Shown: one piece after another, positions 37,855-47,412 of the stretch
How positions within the stretch are numbered: the stretch's first letter is position 1
How the letters are laid out: every line of letters starts with the position of its first letter
Assembly (NCBI GenBank): GCA_037576195.1
Contig: CM075103.1
Location: forward strand, 4,278,001 to 4,342,000
Reading direction: 5' to 3'
Source of the DNA: Phytoseiulus persimilis
Lineage: Eukaryota > Arthropoda > Arachnida > Mesostigmata > Phytoseiidae
Length of the DNA stretch: 64,000 nt
The notes under the pieces: generated by a model
Told to the model about the DNA's origin: nothing
Seen by the model: only the letters and a program-made list of their open reading frames with translations
Database searches by the model: none
Made by a program: the position numbers and the translations under genes

Positions 37855-37972
37855 CAGATAACCGCATCAAATAACGAACTTATCAGGTGATGAACTTCTC
37901 AAATGAGGGACTTGTCTGATGAGGAGCTCATCGGATAACGAACTCAGCAGTTAACGATCTCATCTAATGCGG
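37855..37972 (+). repeat. 16-bp degenerate tandem repeat
   Basis: About seven units of consensus TRAYGAACTCATCRGA (for example TGATGAACTTCTCAAA, TAACGAACTCAGCAGT) in direct array. It ends 88 bp before the ATG of the 99-aa membrane ORF, so it could act in its promoter; that is inference. Confidence 0.7.
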
Positions 37973-38059
37973 TTTTTTGGGAAGAATCGATCGAGAAAGG
38001 TCCGTGATATGCGGAATTTCAGGGTATTTTCCTAAACCGATAACGACGAAGCCATCGCG

Positions 38060-38359
38060 ATGGTTAGGACCGAAATCCTTGTATTCTGCATTGTGCCCAT
38101 GACCATCCTCGGGTCCGGAACAACGGCAGCCAAGGAAGTTCACCAAGAAGCTTTGAGCAAGAACTTCGGTTTCATCGTTCTCGGAGTTCTCATCGTCATC
38201 TGCTCGATAACAGTTATTTGTGTCTTCAGATTGAAGAATAAGTTCGACGCGCAAGAACATGATGGGCTGACAACATCCACTGATCTCCGCAGCTTGGACG
38301 ACTCCAGTGTTTCGACGACTGCTGACAGCATTGAGATACCAATCAAGCAAATTGCCTGA
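38060..38359 (+). CDS. small single-pass membrane protein, unknown family
   Basis: Complete 99-aa ORF. Residues 1-24 form a signal peptide (hydrophobic core ILVFCIVPMTIL), followed by a lumenal stub of about 11 residues. A strong membrane span, about residues 36-56 (FGFIVLGVLIVICSITVICVF), leads into a basic stop-transfer RLKNK and a ~40-residue Ser/Thr/Asp-rich tail ending IPIKQIA. The layout implies a type I protein with a very small ectodomain. The start has a purine-poor but acceptable context and no better upstream ATG. No canonical AATAAA was seen close downstream. A 16-bp tandem repeat ends about 90 bp upstream. I recognise no family; a lineage-specific gene is the best reading. Confidence 0.6.
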   Translation: MVRTEILVFCIVPMTILGSGTTAAKEVHQEALSKNFGFIVLGVLIVICSITVICVFRLKNKFDAQEHDGLTTSTDLRSLDDSSVSTTADSIEIPIKQIA

Positions 38360-40505
38360 GGCAGGGATTATATTTATTCACACTGCAGCTGCTACGCGAA
38401 TCGAGCCGTCACCTTGCGTCTAGCGGCCAGGAATCTTGTCATGTCATCCGTCAGGTCTTCTCAAGTCTTCGTTTCAGCTCGGGCGTGAGTGTGCGCTATT
38501 GCAAAAAACGGAATGGTCGTGAACTCCACGTCACGTGATCTCTGCTACTCTGTCTATCTCTTTCCTCATGCTCCCAGTCCTCGGAGTTCCGAAACTTCCT
38601 GGGCGCTTGCGGAAGTGCACGCGTTCCTAGTCGGGCTACTTCGAACCCCATTCTGAAAGGGAAGTCTGAGGTACTTGTGGATATTGTCCGAAGAAACTCT
38701 CGGAGGGGTACACCGGGAGTACACCTTAGTAATTCGCAAGACTTTCCCGCGGACTCTCATAGCGGTTGTTCGCAACGTCTCTCTCTCTCTCTCTCTCCGG
38801 CTGAGAATACTATTACACTCAACGTAATTATGGGAGCTCACAAAATCGATGCGCACGCAAGCCAGCAGTGATCTTTAATCTTCGAGGTGACACTCATCTC
38901 ATTGGCATGCGAACCACAGCGATACACTCCCATGTTATATTTGATGTCGTTGATGAGAGGTGTGTGATGCGAAAATTTCTGGACAGCCAGACCAAGAAAC
39001 TTCGATATTCTCCGGACTCTCAGAACTCGATTGTAAAAAAACTCGGAAATCAGTAACGATTCTCTCTAATAGTTTCGGATACCTCAGAAGCCTCTGCAAC
39101 AACCTCGAGGAGGTCTCCAGGAGCATGTCCAAGGAGTGCTTCCGAGAAGCTCAAGTGACCCTCGAATCCTTTCAGAGTCATTTCGAAGACTATGTGCCTC
39201 CAGGAGACTTCTGAGACCGCGACCGCATTCTTTGGAAATTTTCCAGGATCCGAACCACGGGTTCTTTCGAGGGCATCCTCGGATGCCTTCTCTGGCCGGT
39301 GCTCCGACTCATATCTCGTCTTGCTTCCCGGAGCTCCTTATCCCTGCTCCGACAGATGGATCGTGGGCCTGCGACCGCGACTTGCTCTAGGAGTCTCCCA
39401 TCCATTCAGCATCGTCAGTCCAAGTATGTTCCGTCGGTCATCGAGTCTCTCGGACTCTGATCCCCCTAATGTGGTGTTTTCTCAAAAGTTGCCTGGCTTC
39501 CCCCGGGAGCACGGGGCTCCAGGTCACATTCGTACTGTCGAAGACTCTCCGAGATGAACTCCGTGAGTATCGGTCCGGAGATACTCCGAGCTGAGCGTTG
39601 CGAAGACCAAAACCATCAAGTTTTGGAACAGGAATCGTTCCAACTGGGAAGACGGACTCCGACTCGTAGGAAAACCCACTAGAGTTCCTCCGTCAGCTCT
39701 CATTCCTTGAGATGAGGATTCCTGGGAGGTTCTCGCGCGACGGTGATTCCTTCACTCATCATACCAGGGTTAGAACCCAGGGGAACCTCGTGGCTTCCAC
39801 GCCTTCCCTGATCCGAATCGACTCCCTCATGAGAGACTTCGAAATGTCAAGTGGATTATGTAGCCGGAGTTCAATCCCCGTTCCAACGACATCCCCGACA
39901 AATTTCGGAACTTCTACTAGACTGGAGGCAGGGCGTCGAAAGTCGGCACTGCTGCAGCAGCGCCTCGAACTTTAACAAATGATTCAAGCGTCAAAGTCAA
40001 CAGCTCCCCACGTGCCGATGAGAGCGAGGATCAGTGAGGCATAGCCTTCTTTGATTTACGTGACACATCAGGACCAGCACCTATGTTTCGACTGTGTGAG
40101 GGATGCCTACATTGACCCTGGATCTCTTGTAGCCCAGGGGCCGTGGCTCTGAATCACGCGAAATTTTCACAAGGAACATTCCTGTCGTTGGTCCACAACT
40201 CAAATAATATCATGGGTCTGAAACGGAGTCACGAGAGCCCCAAACATCGAATTAATAGCACAAGAGCTGATCCGAGGAACGTGCCGAAAGAGAAAGCCCG
40301 AGAACTGAGTGCAGCCCCTGTTAGGTGCCACACAGCTCTCTCATTCCGCGCCAGATGCGAGCGGGGAAGGTCGGAAGATATTCGATAATCAGAGCCTACT
40401 GTTGCTCATGGCCATTCCAGGGGGTCAAAAAATTAGCGACACCGATGCAATGATCGCGCTCTTTCAGCTCTGTCTGCTAGTATTTCGCGAGCTGTTTGGT
40501 CCCGT
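38360..40505. other. no supported gene
   Basis: CT microsatellite and several small palindromes near 39490-39600. Short open frames only. Confidence 0.4.
38777..38797. repeat. CT microsatellite
   Basis: Ten CT units downstream of the 99-aa ORF. Confidence 0.9.
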
Positions 40506-40533
40506 ATAGAAGCTTCGTTCACCCCCCATACGG

Positions 40534-40962
40534 ATGGATAGAGGCCAATCCCCCATCAGCTGTCAACAAGGTCTGGAAAGACACCGGCAGCAAATGCTAA
40601 ATAGGCATGTTCCTGGTAACGTTCCGGATTCGCGCGGAATCGGGAGAGTTCATTGGGTCTGTTGCCGCGGTTCCGTAACAAGAAACTTATCAAGCATTCG
40701 TCATCATTTCGTGAACATTGCTCGAGTCACGGACTACCGGATGACGCCATTGGCTATTCCCTGGAGTGCTCTATCTCTCCCACGGAGCGGGTCCTCGCGA
40801 AAGCACGCACATGCCAACTTGAATCTGGGCGGTGAGTGCAGCTTCTATATGGAAGGACACAGCTTGCTCGTTACGCGCAAAATACGAGCGACGAGAGCGG
40901 CAAAGAACGCGATCATTGCATCGCTTGATGATGGCAATTCTTCCAACCGTCTCCGCCAGTGA
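40534..40962 (+). pseudogene. damaged tandem paralogue of the secreted ORF at 41025
   Basis: The 142-codon frame begins MDRGQSP and contains IRHHFVNIAR. It aligns in frame with the downstream copy (MSRGLF..., LRHHFVSIAR), including the same ATG and the flanking TAGAAGCTTCG. About 40 bp that encode the hydrophobic core of the signal peptide in the other copy are missing here, so this product would not be secreted. The two copies lie about 0.5 kb apart and have diverged strongly. It is either a decaying duplicate or, less likely, a cytosolic variant. Confidence 0.4.
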
Positions 40963-41004
40963 GTCGTGCGGAACGAGCAAGCTGTGTCGTTCCACATAGA
41001 AGCT
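40840..41004. repeat. 35-bp inverted repeat between tandem copies
   Basis: AGCTTCTATATGGAAGGACA at 40840 continues to 40873. It pairs with 40970-41004 in reverse complement with about four mismatches, enclosing a loop of roughly 95 bp. It sits at the junction of the duplicated secreted-protein units. Confidence 0.65.
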
Positions 41005-41024
41005 TCGCTGTTCCGAGCTTTCGG

Positions 41025-41387
41025 ATGTCTAGAGGCCTATTCGGGCTACTGGTTTTCGGGCTCGGGACGAGCGTTCTTGTGAGTGGTTCCCATCAGGTTT
41101 TGCTCCATGTTGCTTGCAATGTCCGCGGCGCACACCAGCGAACGCTAGCGAGGCAGATTCCTGTTCACGTCCGGGTTCCGCACTACATGATGAGTTCTCA
41201 TAGGGTTCGTGACGGCGGTTGTGTATCCAGGAGCTCGCGAAGCCTTCGTCATCATTTCGTGAGCATTGCACGAGATACGAAAAGTTTTGTGGCGGTAGAA
41301 GGAAGTAGGTCCACTCGAATGGACATGAAGCACCCAAAGTGCTCTATGTCTCCAACAGAGCGAAATCACGCTTCCGCCAACATGTAG
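41025..41387 (+). CDS. putative secreted 120-aa protein, unknown family
   Basis: The ORF starts MSRGLFGLLVFGLGTSVLVSG, a textbook signal peptide with likely cleavage after SG. The mature part of about 100 residues is basic, His/Arg/Ser-rich, with three cysteines, and has no membrane span. An upstream tandem copy keeps the frame over HQRTLARQ and LRHHFVSIAR, which argues that the frame has been coding. There is no known domain. Fusion to further exons is not excluded. Confidence 0.45.
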   Translation: MSRGLFGLLVFGLGTSVLVSGSHQVLLHVACNVRGAHQRTLARQIPVHVRVPHYMMSSHRVRDGGCVSRSSRSLRHHFVSIARDTKSFVAVEGSRSTRMDMKHPKCSMSPTERNHASANM

Positions 41388-41634
41388 CTTGAAAGCCCAC
41401 TCAAGCTTTCCAATTCCGTACGATCCGACATGAGTGAACCGACCAATACCTCAAAATTGCGAGTGAGGATTGAGAACTTCGTTCCTGACTGTTCAGCCTT
41501 TCCTGTACAGCACCGTCAAATTGCCTCTGGAAACACTCGAATGGACAGCGAAAATTCTCGACTCAATGCATCGGGGTGCTGGGAGCTTAGCTAAAAAGTT
41601 CGAGGAAGCCCGCTGAGGCCGTTTCGAAGTTTCG

Positions 41635-41754
41635 TCAAAATGAAGCCCAGGCCTTCAAACTGACTCCTTCGCGGCCGGACCAGCCGGAAAGTTGCGTTTC
41701 GACGACGAATGCCAGAAGGATCATAGTGACGACTGCGAACGGGCCATTAGTCAT
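41635..41754 (-). CDS. possible signal-peptide ORF (39 aa) or first exon
   Basis: ATG at 41754 opens MTNGPFAVVTMILLAFVVET, a clear hydrophobic leader, followed by 18 residues to a stop. A GTCAGT inside it could act as a donor, making this the first exon of a secreted protein. No downstream partner was found. Confidence 0.3.
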   Translation of the reverse strand: MTNGPFAVVTMILLAFVVETQLSGWSGREGVSLKAWASF

Positions 41755-42057
41755 CTTTTTCGCGACCTTATTTCGATTTATTCTGGGAATTTTGTCTTTC
41801 CGCCTGATTTCCATAATAATGGAGAAGGGACAGGGAATCGAAATATTGGATTGCGCGTCATTTGCAAAGTTTTGATGTTTTCGAGAGTCCGGAAAATCGT
41901 TTTGCGTGCCCAAAGCAGGAGGCGCTCCAGATAATCTCAAAATGGGCGGGCAGGGGTCGGGGAATGTGCTGTAATTGCCTGTAGGTACCGCTTCACGTGC
42001 ACGTTGAAGTTCATGACGAGAACGTAGAGTGAGTCTCCGTATCACTCCCGAAGTTAG

Positions 42058-42215
42058 ATAACTCCTCACTCCTGGGCCATGAAGGGTGTTTCATCGCATG
42101 GATTCGACGGGAGCTGGAACTACACCACAATCGAGTCCCGCTCCCGCTGTTGCGATATCCTGGGAATCACAGGAGAACATTCTCACCGCTGGATGAAACA
42201 GCTTTCCGCAAGTAC
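42058..42215 (+). CDS. possible internal exon, unknown protein
   Basis: The frame after a TAG at 42055-42057 contains VPLPLLRYPGNHRRTFSPLD and stops at a consensus TAC|GTGAGT donor. The residue mix looks like protein, but no acceptor is convincing and I recognise no family. The start is uncertain. Confidence 0.25.
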
Positions 42216-42432
42216 GTGAGTTCTGGGACACTGGCGAAACATGCTGTCACGCTGCTGGTGTGAGCAATCGATAGAGCTTGAAAGTTCAGGCATTGGTCAT
42301 TCTACACCTCCCATCCATCTATGCTGGCTCCCTCTCTGATGACTGAGTCCATCAGTTCTCATGCCAAAAAAGCACAACGCATCAGTCGATTCATGAATCT
42401 AGCCATAGATACATGGATTGGAGGAAAGTGAT

Positions 42433-42999
42433 TCATGAATGATACTTGAACACCACAGGTCCGGTCCTCACATTGTAATATCTCTCTATCCAGCGGCTCC
42501 TTTGTAGGAGCCGGAATCCGATGTCGCACACCTCTCGAAGCGGAAATTCTTCCGCAAGTTTGTCTGATACATCACCCATGTTGGCAATGCTAACTGGGTG
42601 CTGTGACTCAGCGAGTTTCGCCAAGTCCGGAACGAGGTGCAGGGAGTAGGATACTTTCGCAATGAGAGGGTATCGGTGCGGCAAAGATGGCAATCTTGAT
42701 TCGGACGAGTGGAGTGATTTCACGGTGAGATGCTGCGGTTCGGCTCTGGTCGGCGCTTCGAGCCTGAGATACTTCTCAGGTTCGAGAGCTCCCTCGGAGA
42801 ACACGTCCCCCGTGAGAAGGCTCCGCTGATCCGTCCCGACAGCTTGGAGCATCCAAATGAATACCGCAGATTCATGATGGATGTCCGTTGTGAGCAACCA
42901 CAGAAAGGAAAAGCTCGGGCTCGCAGCTCCCAATAACGGAAATACTGCGACCCGCCCGCCACTGGAATGGATTCGTTCTCCGGGCTCCAACGAGGCCAT
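42433..42999 (-). CDS. open frame of 188 codons, unknown
   Basis: The C-terminal two thirds alternate hydrophobic and charged residues (for example AKLAESQHPVSIANMGDVSD and FRLLQRSRWIERYYNV) and could be a folded domain ending at a genuine stop. The N-terminal third is low quality and no start is favoured. An ORF of this length is expected about once by chance in a window this size, so the evidence is weak. Confidence 0.3.
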   Translation of the reverse strand: MASLEPGERIHSSGGRVAVFPLLGAASPSFSFLWLLTTDIHHESAVFIWMLQAVGTDQRSLLTGDVFSEGALEPEKYLRLEAPTRAEPQHLTVKSLHSSESRLPSLPHRYPLIAKVSYSLHLVPDLAKLAESQHPVSIANMGDVSDKLAEEFPLREVCDIGFRLLQRSRWIERYYNVRTGPVVFKYHS

Positions 43000-43127
43000 G
43001 GCTGGAATCCCAGACCTGCCACAACAGTTTCATGGGGTCGCTTCTCGAATTTTTACTATCAAACCGCCCAGCTACGTAATCTTCACGGGAATTGAAGAGC
43101 CCACATGCGAAACGTCGTAACTCCAAG

Positions 43128-43985
43128 GGGTCTCGGCCATTAAGGCTTGGCCATCAGCCCCGTGGATTTTGCACTGCTCCTGACAAAACTTGGTCAACTT
43201 CAAAGGCTCAAATCTCGGCTCCTAGATGGGTTACAGCGCCGATCGAGTTATTTTTGGAAAGCTGAAGAAGAGAGCTATCGAATGAAATACATGCCGTTAG
43301 GATCGAAGATGGATGGATACCTTTAAAATCGATGAATTCGAGACCGATGCGAAAATAGATAGCGTCGAGTGCGCACTCTGGAGTTGCGCTGCATCGAAAG
43401 GTAACTGAGAGTCGAAGGTTTTGCAAGAAAAAAATTCAAAAAAAAGAGGCGCTTTTTTTTTCGCCGAAAAATTTTTCACCTTGGACTCTCCCTCCCTCGC
43501 CCGGCTTACAGCCGTTGCGCCCGGGCGGTCAGCTACGCACAGGTGCTCGAGCCTAACATGTATGCATGTTTTGAGCTCCGACTTCATCACTAGAGAGCTC
43601 AGGGAGGGGGAGGGGGGGGGGGGGAAATCGGAGGGTCGACAGGAGAAAAATATATTTTCGGCGAAAAAAAAACGCCTCTTTTTTTTTTGGATTTTTTTTG
43701 CAAAACTTTCGACTCTCAGTGACCTTTCGATTCAGCTCAACTCCAGAGTGCGCACTCGACGCCATCTATTTTCGCATCGGTCTCGAATTCATCGATTTTA
43801 AAGGTATGCGTCCATCTTCGATCCAAACGGCATGCATGCCATTCGATAGCTCCCTTCTTCAGCTTTCCGAAGATAACTCGATCGGCGCTGTAACCCATCT
43901 GGGAGCCGAGATATGAGCCTTTGAACTTGACCAAGTTTTGTCAGGAGTGGTGCAAAATCCACGGGGCCACTAATGGCCGAGACCC
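43128..43985. mobile_element. 858-bp long-armed foldback element
   Basis: Ends are the perfect inverted repeat GGGTCTCGGCCATTA. The two arms, about 360 bp each (43128-43490 and 43620-43985), are roughly 88-90% alike by eye, apart from a 15-bp insertion near the left end. The spacer is about 130 bp with poly-G. Because the arms are conserved, both encode the same 72-residue frame (43208-43426 minus, 43698-43916 plus). That frame is probably a by-product of the repeat. No transposase and no clear target-site duplication were seen, so it is a non-autonomous foldback; a transcript would form a long hairpin. Confidence 0.85.
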
Positions 43986-44003
43986 TTTCTGAAATTCGAA
44001 TTG

Positions 44004-44153
44004 TCAGTCATTAATTCATCAAACCCATTTCCGACAACGTGCTTTTGCGCCTTCCTTGTAAACGTTAGAAGGGTAGAGAAACAAGGAACGAAGAGTTTCC
44101 GAGAGGAGCGCAAAATAACGTTGTCGGAAATCGCTTCGATGGATTCCTGACTG
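44004..44153. repeat. 150-bp hairpin element next to the foldback
   Basis: CAGTCA...CATTTCCGACAACG on the left is matched in reverse complement on the right (CGTTGTCGGAAATCG...TGACTG); the arms are about 65 bp with imperfect pairing around a short centre. It begins about 20 bp after the larger foldback and looks like a separate miniature inverted-repeat element. Confidence 0.65.
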
Positions 44154-44678
44154 GAAACTCGACTGTTAGAAATTTTCATCAACGACGTTTTGAATGTGGG
44201 CTCGTCAAATCAGGCCTCGTTGTGCGCGGAAATAGAGCTCAGAGGCCGCCAGGTTTAGCGAAGGTTTATCTATCAGGATGGGTGATTTCCAATATACAAC
44301 ATATATGGCTGATCTCACCTCGGGTCTTATTTTCATTGCACACCCCGCTCTCCGTAATGGGGGGCTGTGATGCAACAGTATCACTTTCGAATGACAGATC
44401 GAAAGGAAAATGGAAGAATGGATTCGCGCGGCCAGACCCTTTGGCGCGCTAACTTCAGCGATAGCGTCCCAGCGAACTGCTGTTGACTCATCTCGTCGCG
44501 GTTGCCGTGTCCTGCCTCGTTCGTTATTTTGATGAATGATCCCACGAAACGTCCCTGAACCATGCCCGTTGCCCCTTTCCTGATTTACTCGGCACTCGAA
44601 CCCTGTTCGGATTCTAATACAGAGGAATTCATGCCCATATGCTAACTGATGAATGTAGCGTCCATCCAGAAAGAACTG

Positions 44679-44686
44679 TATATTTT
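44679..44686 (+). promoter_or_regulatory. possible TATA box of the 44744 gene
   Basis: TATATTTT about 58 bp before the ATG; position fits a short leader but the match is not specific. Confidence 0.25.
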
Positions 44687-44743
44687 ACCATCAACAAGGA
44701 TTGCTGAGATTCGATCATTTCTAACAACGAAAGCACCAACAAG

Positions 44744-45196
44744 ATGAAGTCATCCGTGGGAATCCTAGTTTTCTGCCTATGGACGGCTACTATCGATTGC
44801 AAGCCATTGCGCAGAGCCGGATCAACCGCGCTATCCGAGCTGATCGGAACTCCTGGCCTCCCTGCGGCCCCCGAGCCTCCAATGCCGCCTCCAGTCTCTC
44901 CAAAACCGTCGAGAGTTGACACACTCGTCGCTTTGATGATCCTCCTGGCCGGTTGTGGAATCTGCTGCCTGGCGATTCAATGGGCTCGAGACAATTACAA
45001 AGGCAAGGTCGCCGAGCTCACAGAGGATTTGAGCATGACGAACGTGAAAGAGGGTTTGATGAAGGCTGGCAGCAAAACGAGAGAGGCGCTCGAAGCGATC
45101 GCCGCCGTCGGGGCTCCGTTGGCGACTGATGCTGCAACGGCAGTGACAGACGCGGCCTCAAGCGTAGCAGACACTACCAGGAGCGCTGTGAGATAG
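44744..45196 (+). CDS. small type I membrane protein with Pro-rich ectodomain and Ala-rich tail
   Basis: Complete 150-aa ORF. Residues 1-19 are a signal peptide (VGILVFCLWTATIDC). An ectodomain of about 40 residues has a proline-rich stalk (PEPPMPPPVSPKP). A span at about 60-79 (LVALMILLAGCGICCLAIQW) is followed by a 70-residue cytoplasmic tail that ends in amphipathic, alanine-rich repeats (AATAVTDAASSVADTTRSAV). A TATATTTT lies about 58 bp upstream and AATAAA 81 bp after the stop, so this looks like a whole intronless gene. It shares layout and an ILVFC leader with the ORF at 38060, but no clear homology elsewhere. A lineage-specific function is inferred. Confidence 0.65.
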   Translation: MKSSVGILVFCLWTATIDCKPLRRAGSTALSELIGTPGLPAAPEPPMPPPVSPKPSRVDTLVALMILLAGCGICCLAIQWARDNYKGKVAELTEDLSMTNVKEGLMKAGSKTREALEAIAAVGAPLATDAATAVTDAASSVADTTRSAVR

Positions 45197-45276
45197 ACCC
45201 AATTGACTCCCTCCATTTGTATGAGAGGAATAGAAATTTTACTCCGAGAGCTCCCCCCAGTGGTGGGCTCGCAACG

Positions 45277-45282
45277 AATAAA
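45277..45282 (+). terminator. poly(A) signal of the 44744 gene
   Basis: AATAAA 81 bp downstream of the stop codon of the 150-aa ORF, at a normal distance for a short 3' UTR. Confidence 0.5.
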
Positions 45283-46887
45283 AATGAGCCATGATTTCCG
45301 GAAATTTTCGCATGTTTCTGAATTCGCGCTTCCGCGTCTGTCCTGAGGGGCGGCTGCCCTGTCGCGTGGACACGCACCGGTCGAGCCATGGACACTCATC
45401 GTCTCAGTGGAGAATCTCTCTCTGACCTGTCGTTGATAGACGAACAGAAACGAGTCCCGCCTGAGGAACGAGGGTTCAAAACACACCATCAATGGCGTAT
45501 CCGGCGTCGGAGACAGAGGGGTCCGGAAGCCAAGCTGAGGAGGATCGGACCGAGGGAGCGTCTAATTGAGGTTCCGGTTCCGACTGCCGCCGAGGCGTTC
45601 GTGGGAATTCAATCCGCATCGGAAGGAAAACCCGCTCTCGGAACATAGGAAGCTATCCCAGGTGGGAATCAGGATGCCGCGCGCCCTCAAAACTCGTCAC
45701 CTCGGAACTCTCTCTTTCTTGGCCAGGGTTTCGTCCCTAGATATTATATGATCGACGTTCGATGTCCAAAGAATTCCTCACTTCAGCGGAGAGCTTTCAA
45801 AAGAATCACGGTGCTGACTTAGCTGCCCATCGCCACGTTCGAGAAAACAAATCGCACAGAACTCTGTCGCCAGTAGCGCGCGGGGAAGACGTGGCTCCAA
45901 ACCGTCTCGGAGTTGGCGAGGATATTGAGTCAGCGGTGGGGCGATGCGCTAGACATTGTGGCTGTAGGAAGCATTCGACTCCCCTCGACCCTCCCGGGTG
46001 GTGTAGGAAACCTCCAGGCTGAACAACTGTGAAACGAGCTCCCTGCCTCTCCCGGATACCGGACACACTCCTTGGGAGCTGATTCGGACTGCAATGAAAA
46101 CATCGTCGGCTATCAAGGTCTCTTCGAAGGGAAAAGAAGCCGCCGTTGGACGTCGGCGTCTCGGTTTACTACCATGAGTCAGGAGGGTGCTGGAGCGAGA
46201 GCAAGCACGAGAAAGCCGAGGAACGATGAGGAACCGAATCGCAACAAACAACGCTCTCGTTTTTTCATAGAGCACGGTGAGGAGACGAATCTGCAGAAAA
46301 ACTGGGGACGCAACAGTTCGGTTTAAAAATTCTCCGCCATTTTTCCTGGAGATATTTTCCTCGGTTGTCCGGTCGGATCATTGTTCGTTTTCTCCAATAG
46401 CGGACCGAGTGCAAGAATATCTCGTGTAGTGGGTCAGTAGAAAAACTCGAAGAAACGGTTCCGCATCGGCACGGGAGAAGAGTTCTGGGCTAGAGCCTGC
46501 CGGGCACCTTGTTGAACCTTCCTGAGCAGCTAAACTTTGCAACCGTGGGATAGAATGAGTTGGCTTAATCCGTCACCACCGAGTCTGTTCTCTACTGGTG
46601 AAGTGAAGGTTGAAAGCATACAGAGGGATAGCCGAGTGCGCCAGGTTCCATCTCGGGCCAAGGAGCGACTTCCGACCCCAAAATGAATTCACGCGAGATT
46701 GGAGCATCTCGTTGTCTTTCTCGGATCTCGCTGTGTCCGGTAGATCCCGCTGATTCCAAGACTGGACCATTGACGGGTTCCGATACGCGATGAAAAGCTT
46801 CAGCAAGGTGAACGCTTAGCGTTCAGCTGATCGGTGCGGCGAAGATCTAGACCTACGTTTCATCGATCGAACAACGAAGTCGCTCGA
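45283..46887. other. no supported gene
   Basis: Short overlapping frames between the two small membrane-protein ORFs; no repeats of note. Confidence 0.4.
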
Positions 46888-47121
46888 ATGCTCTCTTTCG
46901 TTACGTGGGTCCTCGTCGCGACGGTCAGGGACGTCGGCCCGTCCACCACCGGTCCGAGAACATTCGGCAAACCACCCGAAGGGCTCGACTCCGACCATGA
47001 AATCGTAGGCAACGCCCTACTTTGTACAGCTGGTGCTTCGGCTGAGTTAATTTTAGTGGCCTGCTCGATCGGATATGTCAAACTGTACCTGGAAGGTCTG
47101 GGTGATGACTGCCGTCGATGA
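46888..47121 (+). CDS. small single-pass membrane protein, unknown family
   Basis: 77-aa ORF starting MLSFVTWVLVATVRDV, a plausible signal peptide. A Pro/Gly-rich ectodomain of about 25 residues follows, then a span around ALLCTAGASAELILVACSIG and a short tail. An in-frame upstream stretch without ATG preference makes 46888 the best start. It matches the architecture of the ORFs at 38060 and 44744 without detectable sequence identity. No poly(A) signal was found. The first MITE begins about 290 bp downstream. Confidence 0.4.
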   Translation: MLSFVTWVLVATVRDVGPSTTGPRTFGKPPEGLDSDHEIVGNALLCTAGASAELILVACSIGYVKLYLEGLGDDCRR

Positions 47122-47412
47122 GCGCATGGACATTCATTCGGGATAAACATTTTCGGACAGCTCCCGGTGTCTCGGGAGGTGATTTGTGATAAACGCGATC
47201 GGGGCTCGTCTTTCCGGCGGGGCCATCGGAGCCTTGTTAAACGGTCCTTAACACTCAGAAAGCTCCTCTCCCTTCTCTCGGAGACTGTGGCTCCGAGAGA
47301 ACGGCTCGAAATCCGGCTGCGGTCCCTATCTGTTGGGTTCCGTCCCTTCCTCCAACCGGAGACTTTCTCTCTGCTCGAATATTTCCAAAGAGCCCGGATA
47401 TGATTCTCGTCA

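Larger units (their letters stand above)
40506..41400 (+). repeat. diverged tandem duplication, unit about 0.5 kb
   Basis: Copy 1 (40506-40830) and copy 2 (40996-41400) share TAGAAGCTTCG, CGTCATCATTTCGTGA and AGTGCTCTAT blocks in the same order. They carry the paired ORFs described at 40534 and 41025. Confidence 0.6.

Noticed and set aside
43208-43916. Two near-identical 72-aa proteins as a gene family
   Set aside because: They are the two arms of one foldback element; similarity reflects the inverted repeat.
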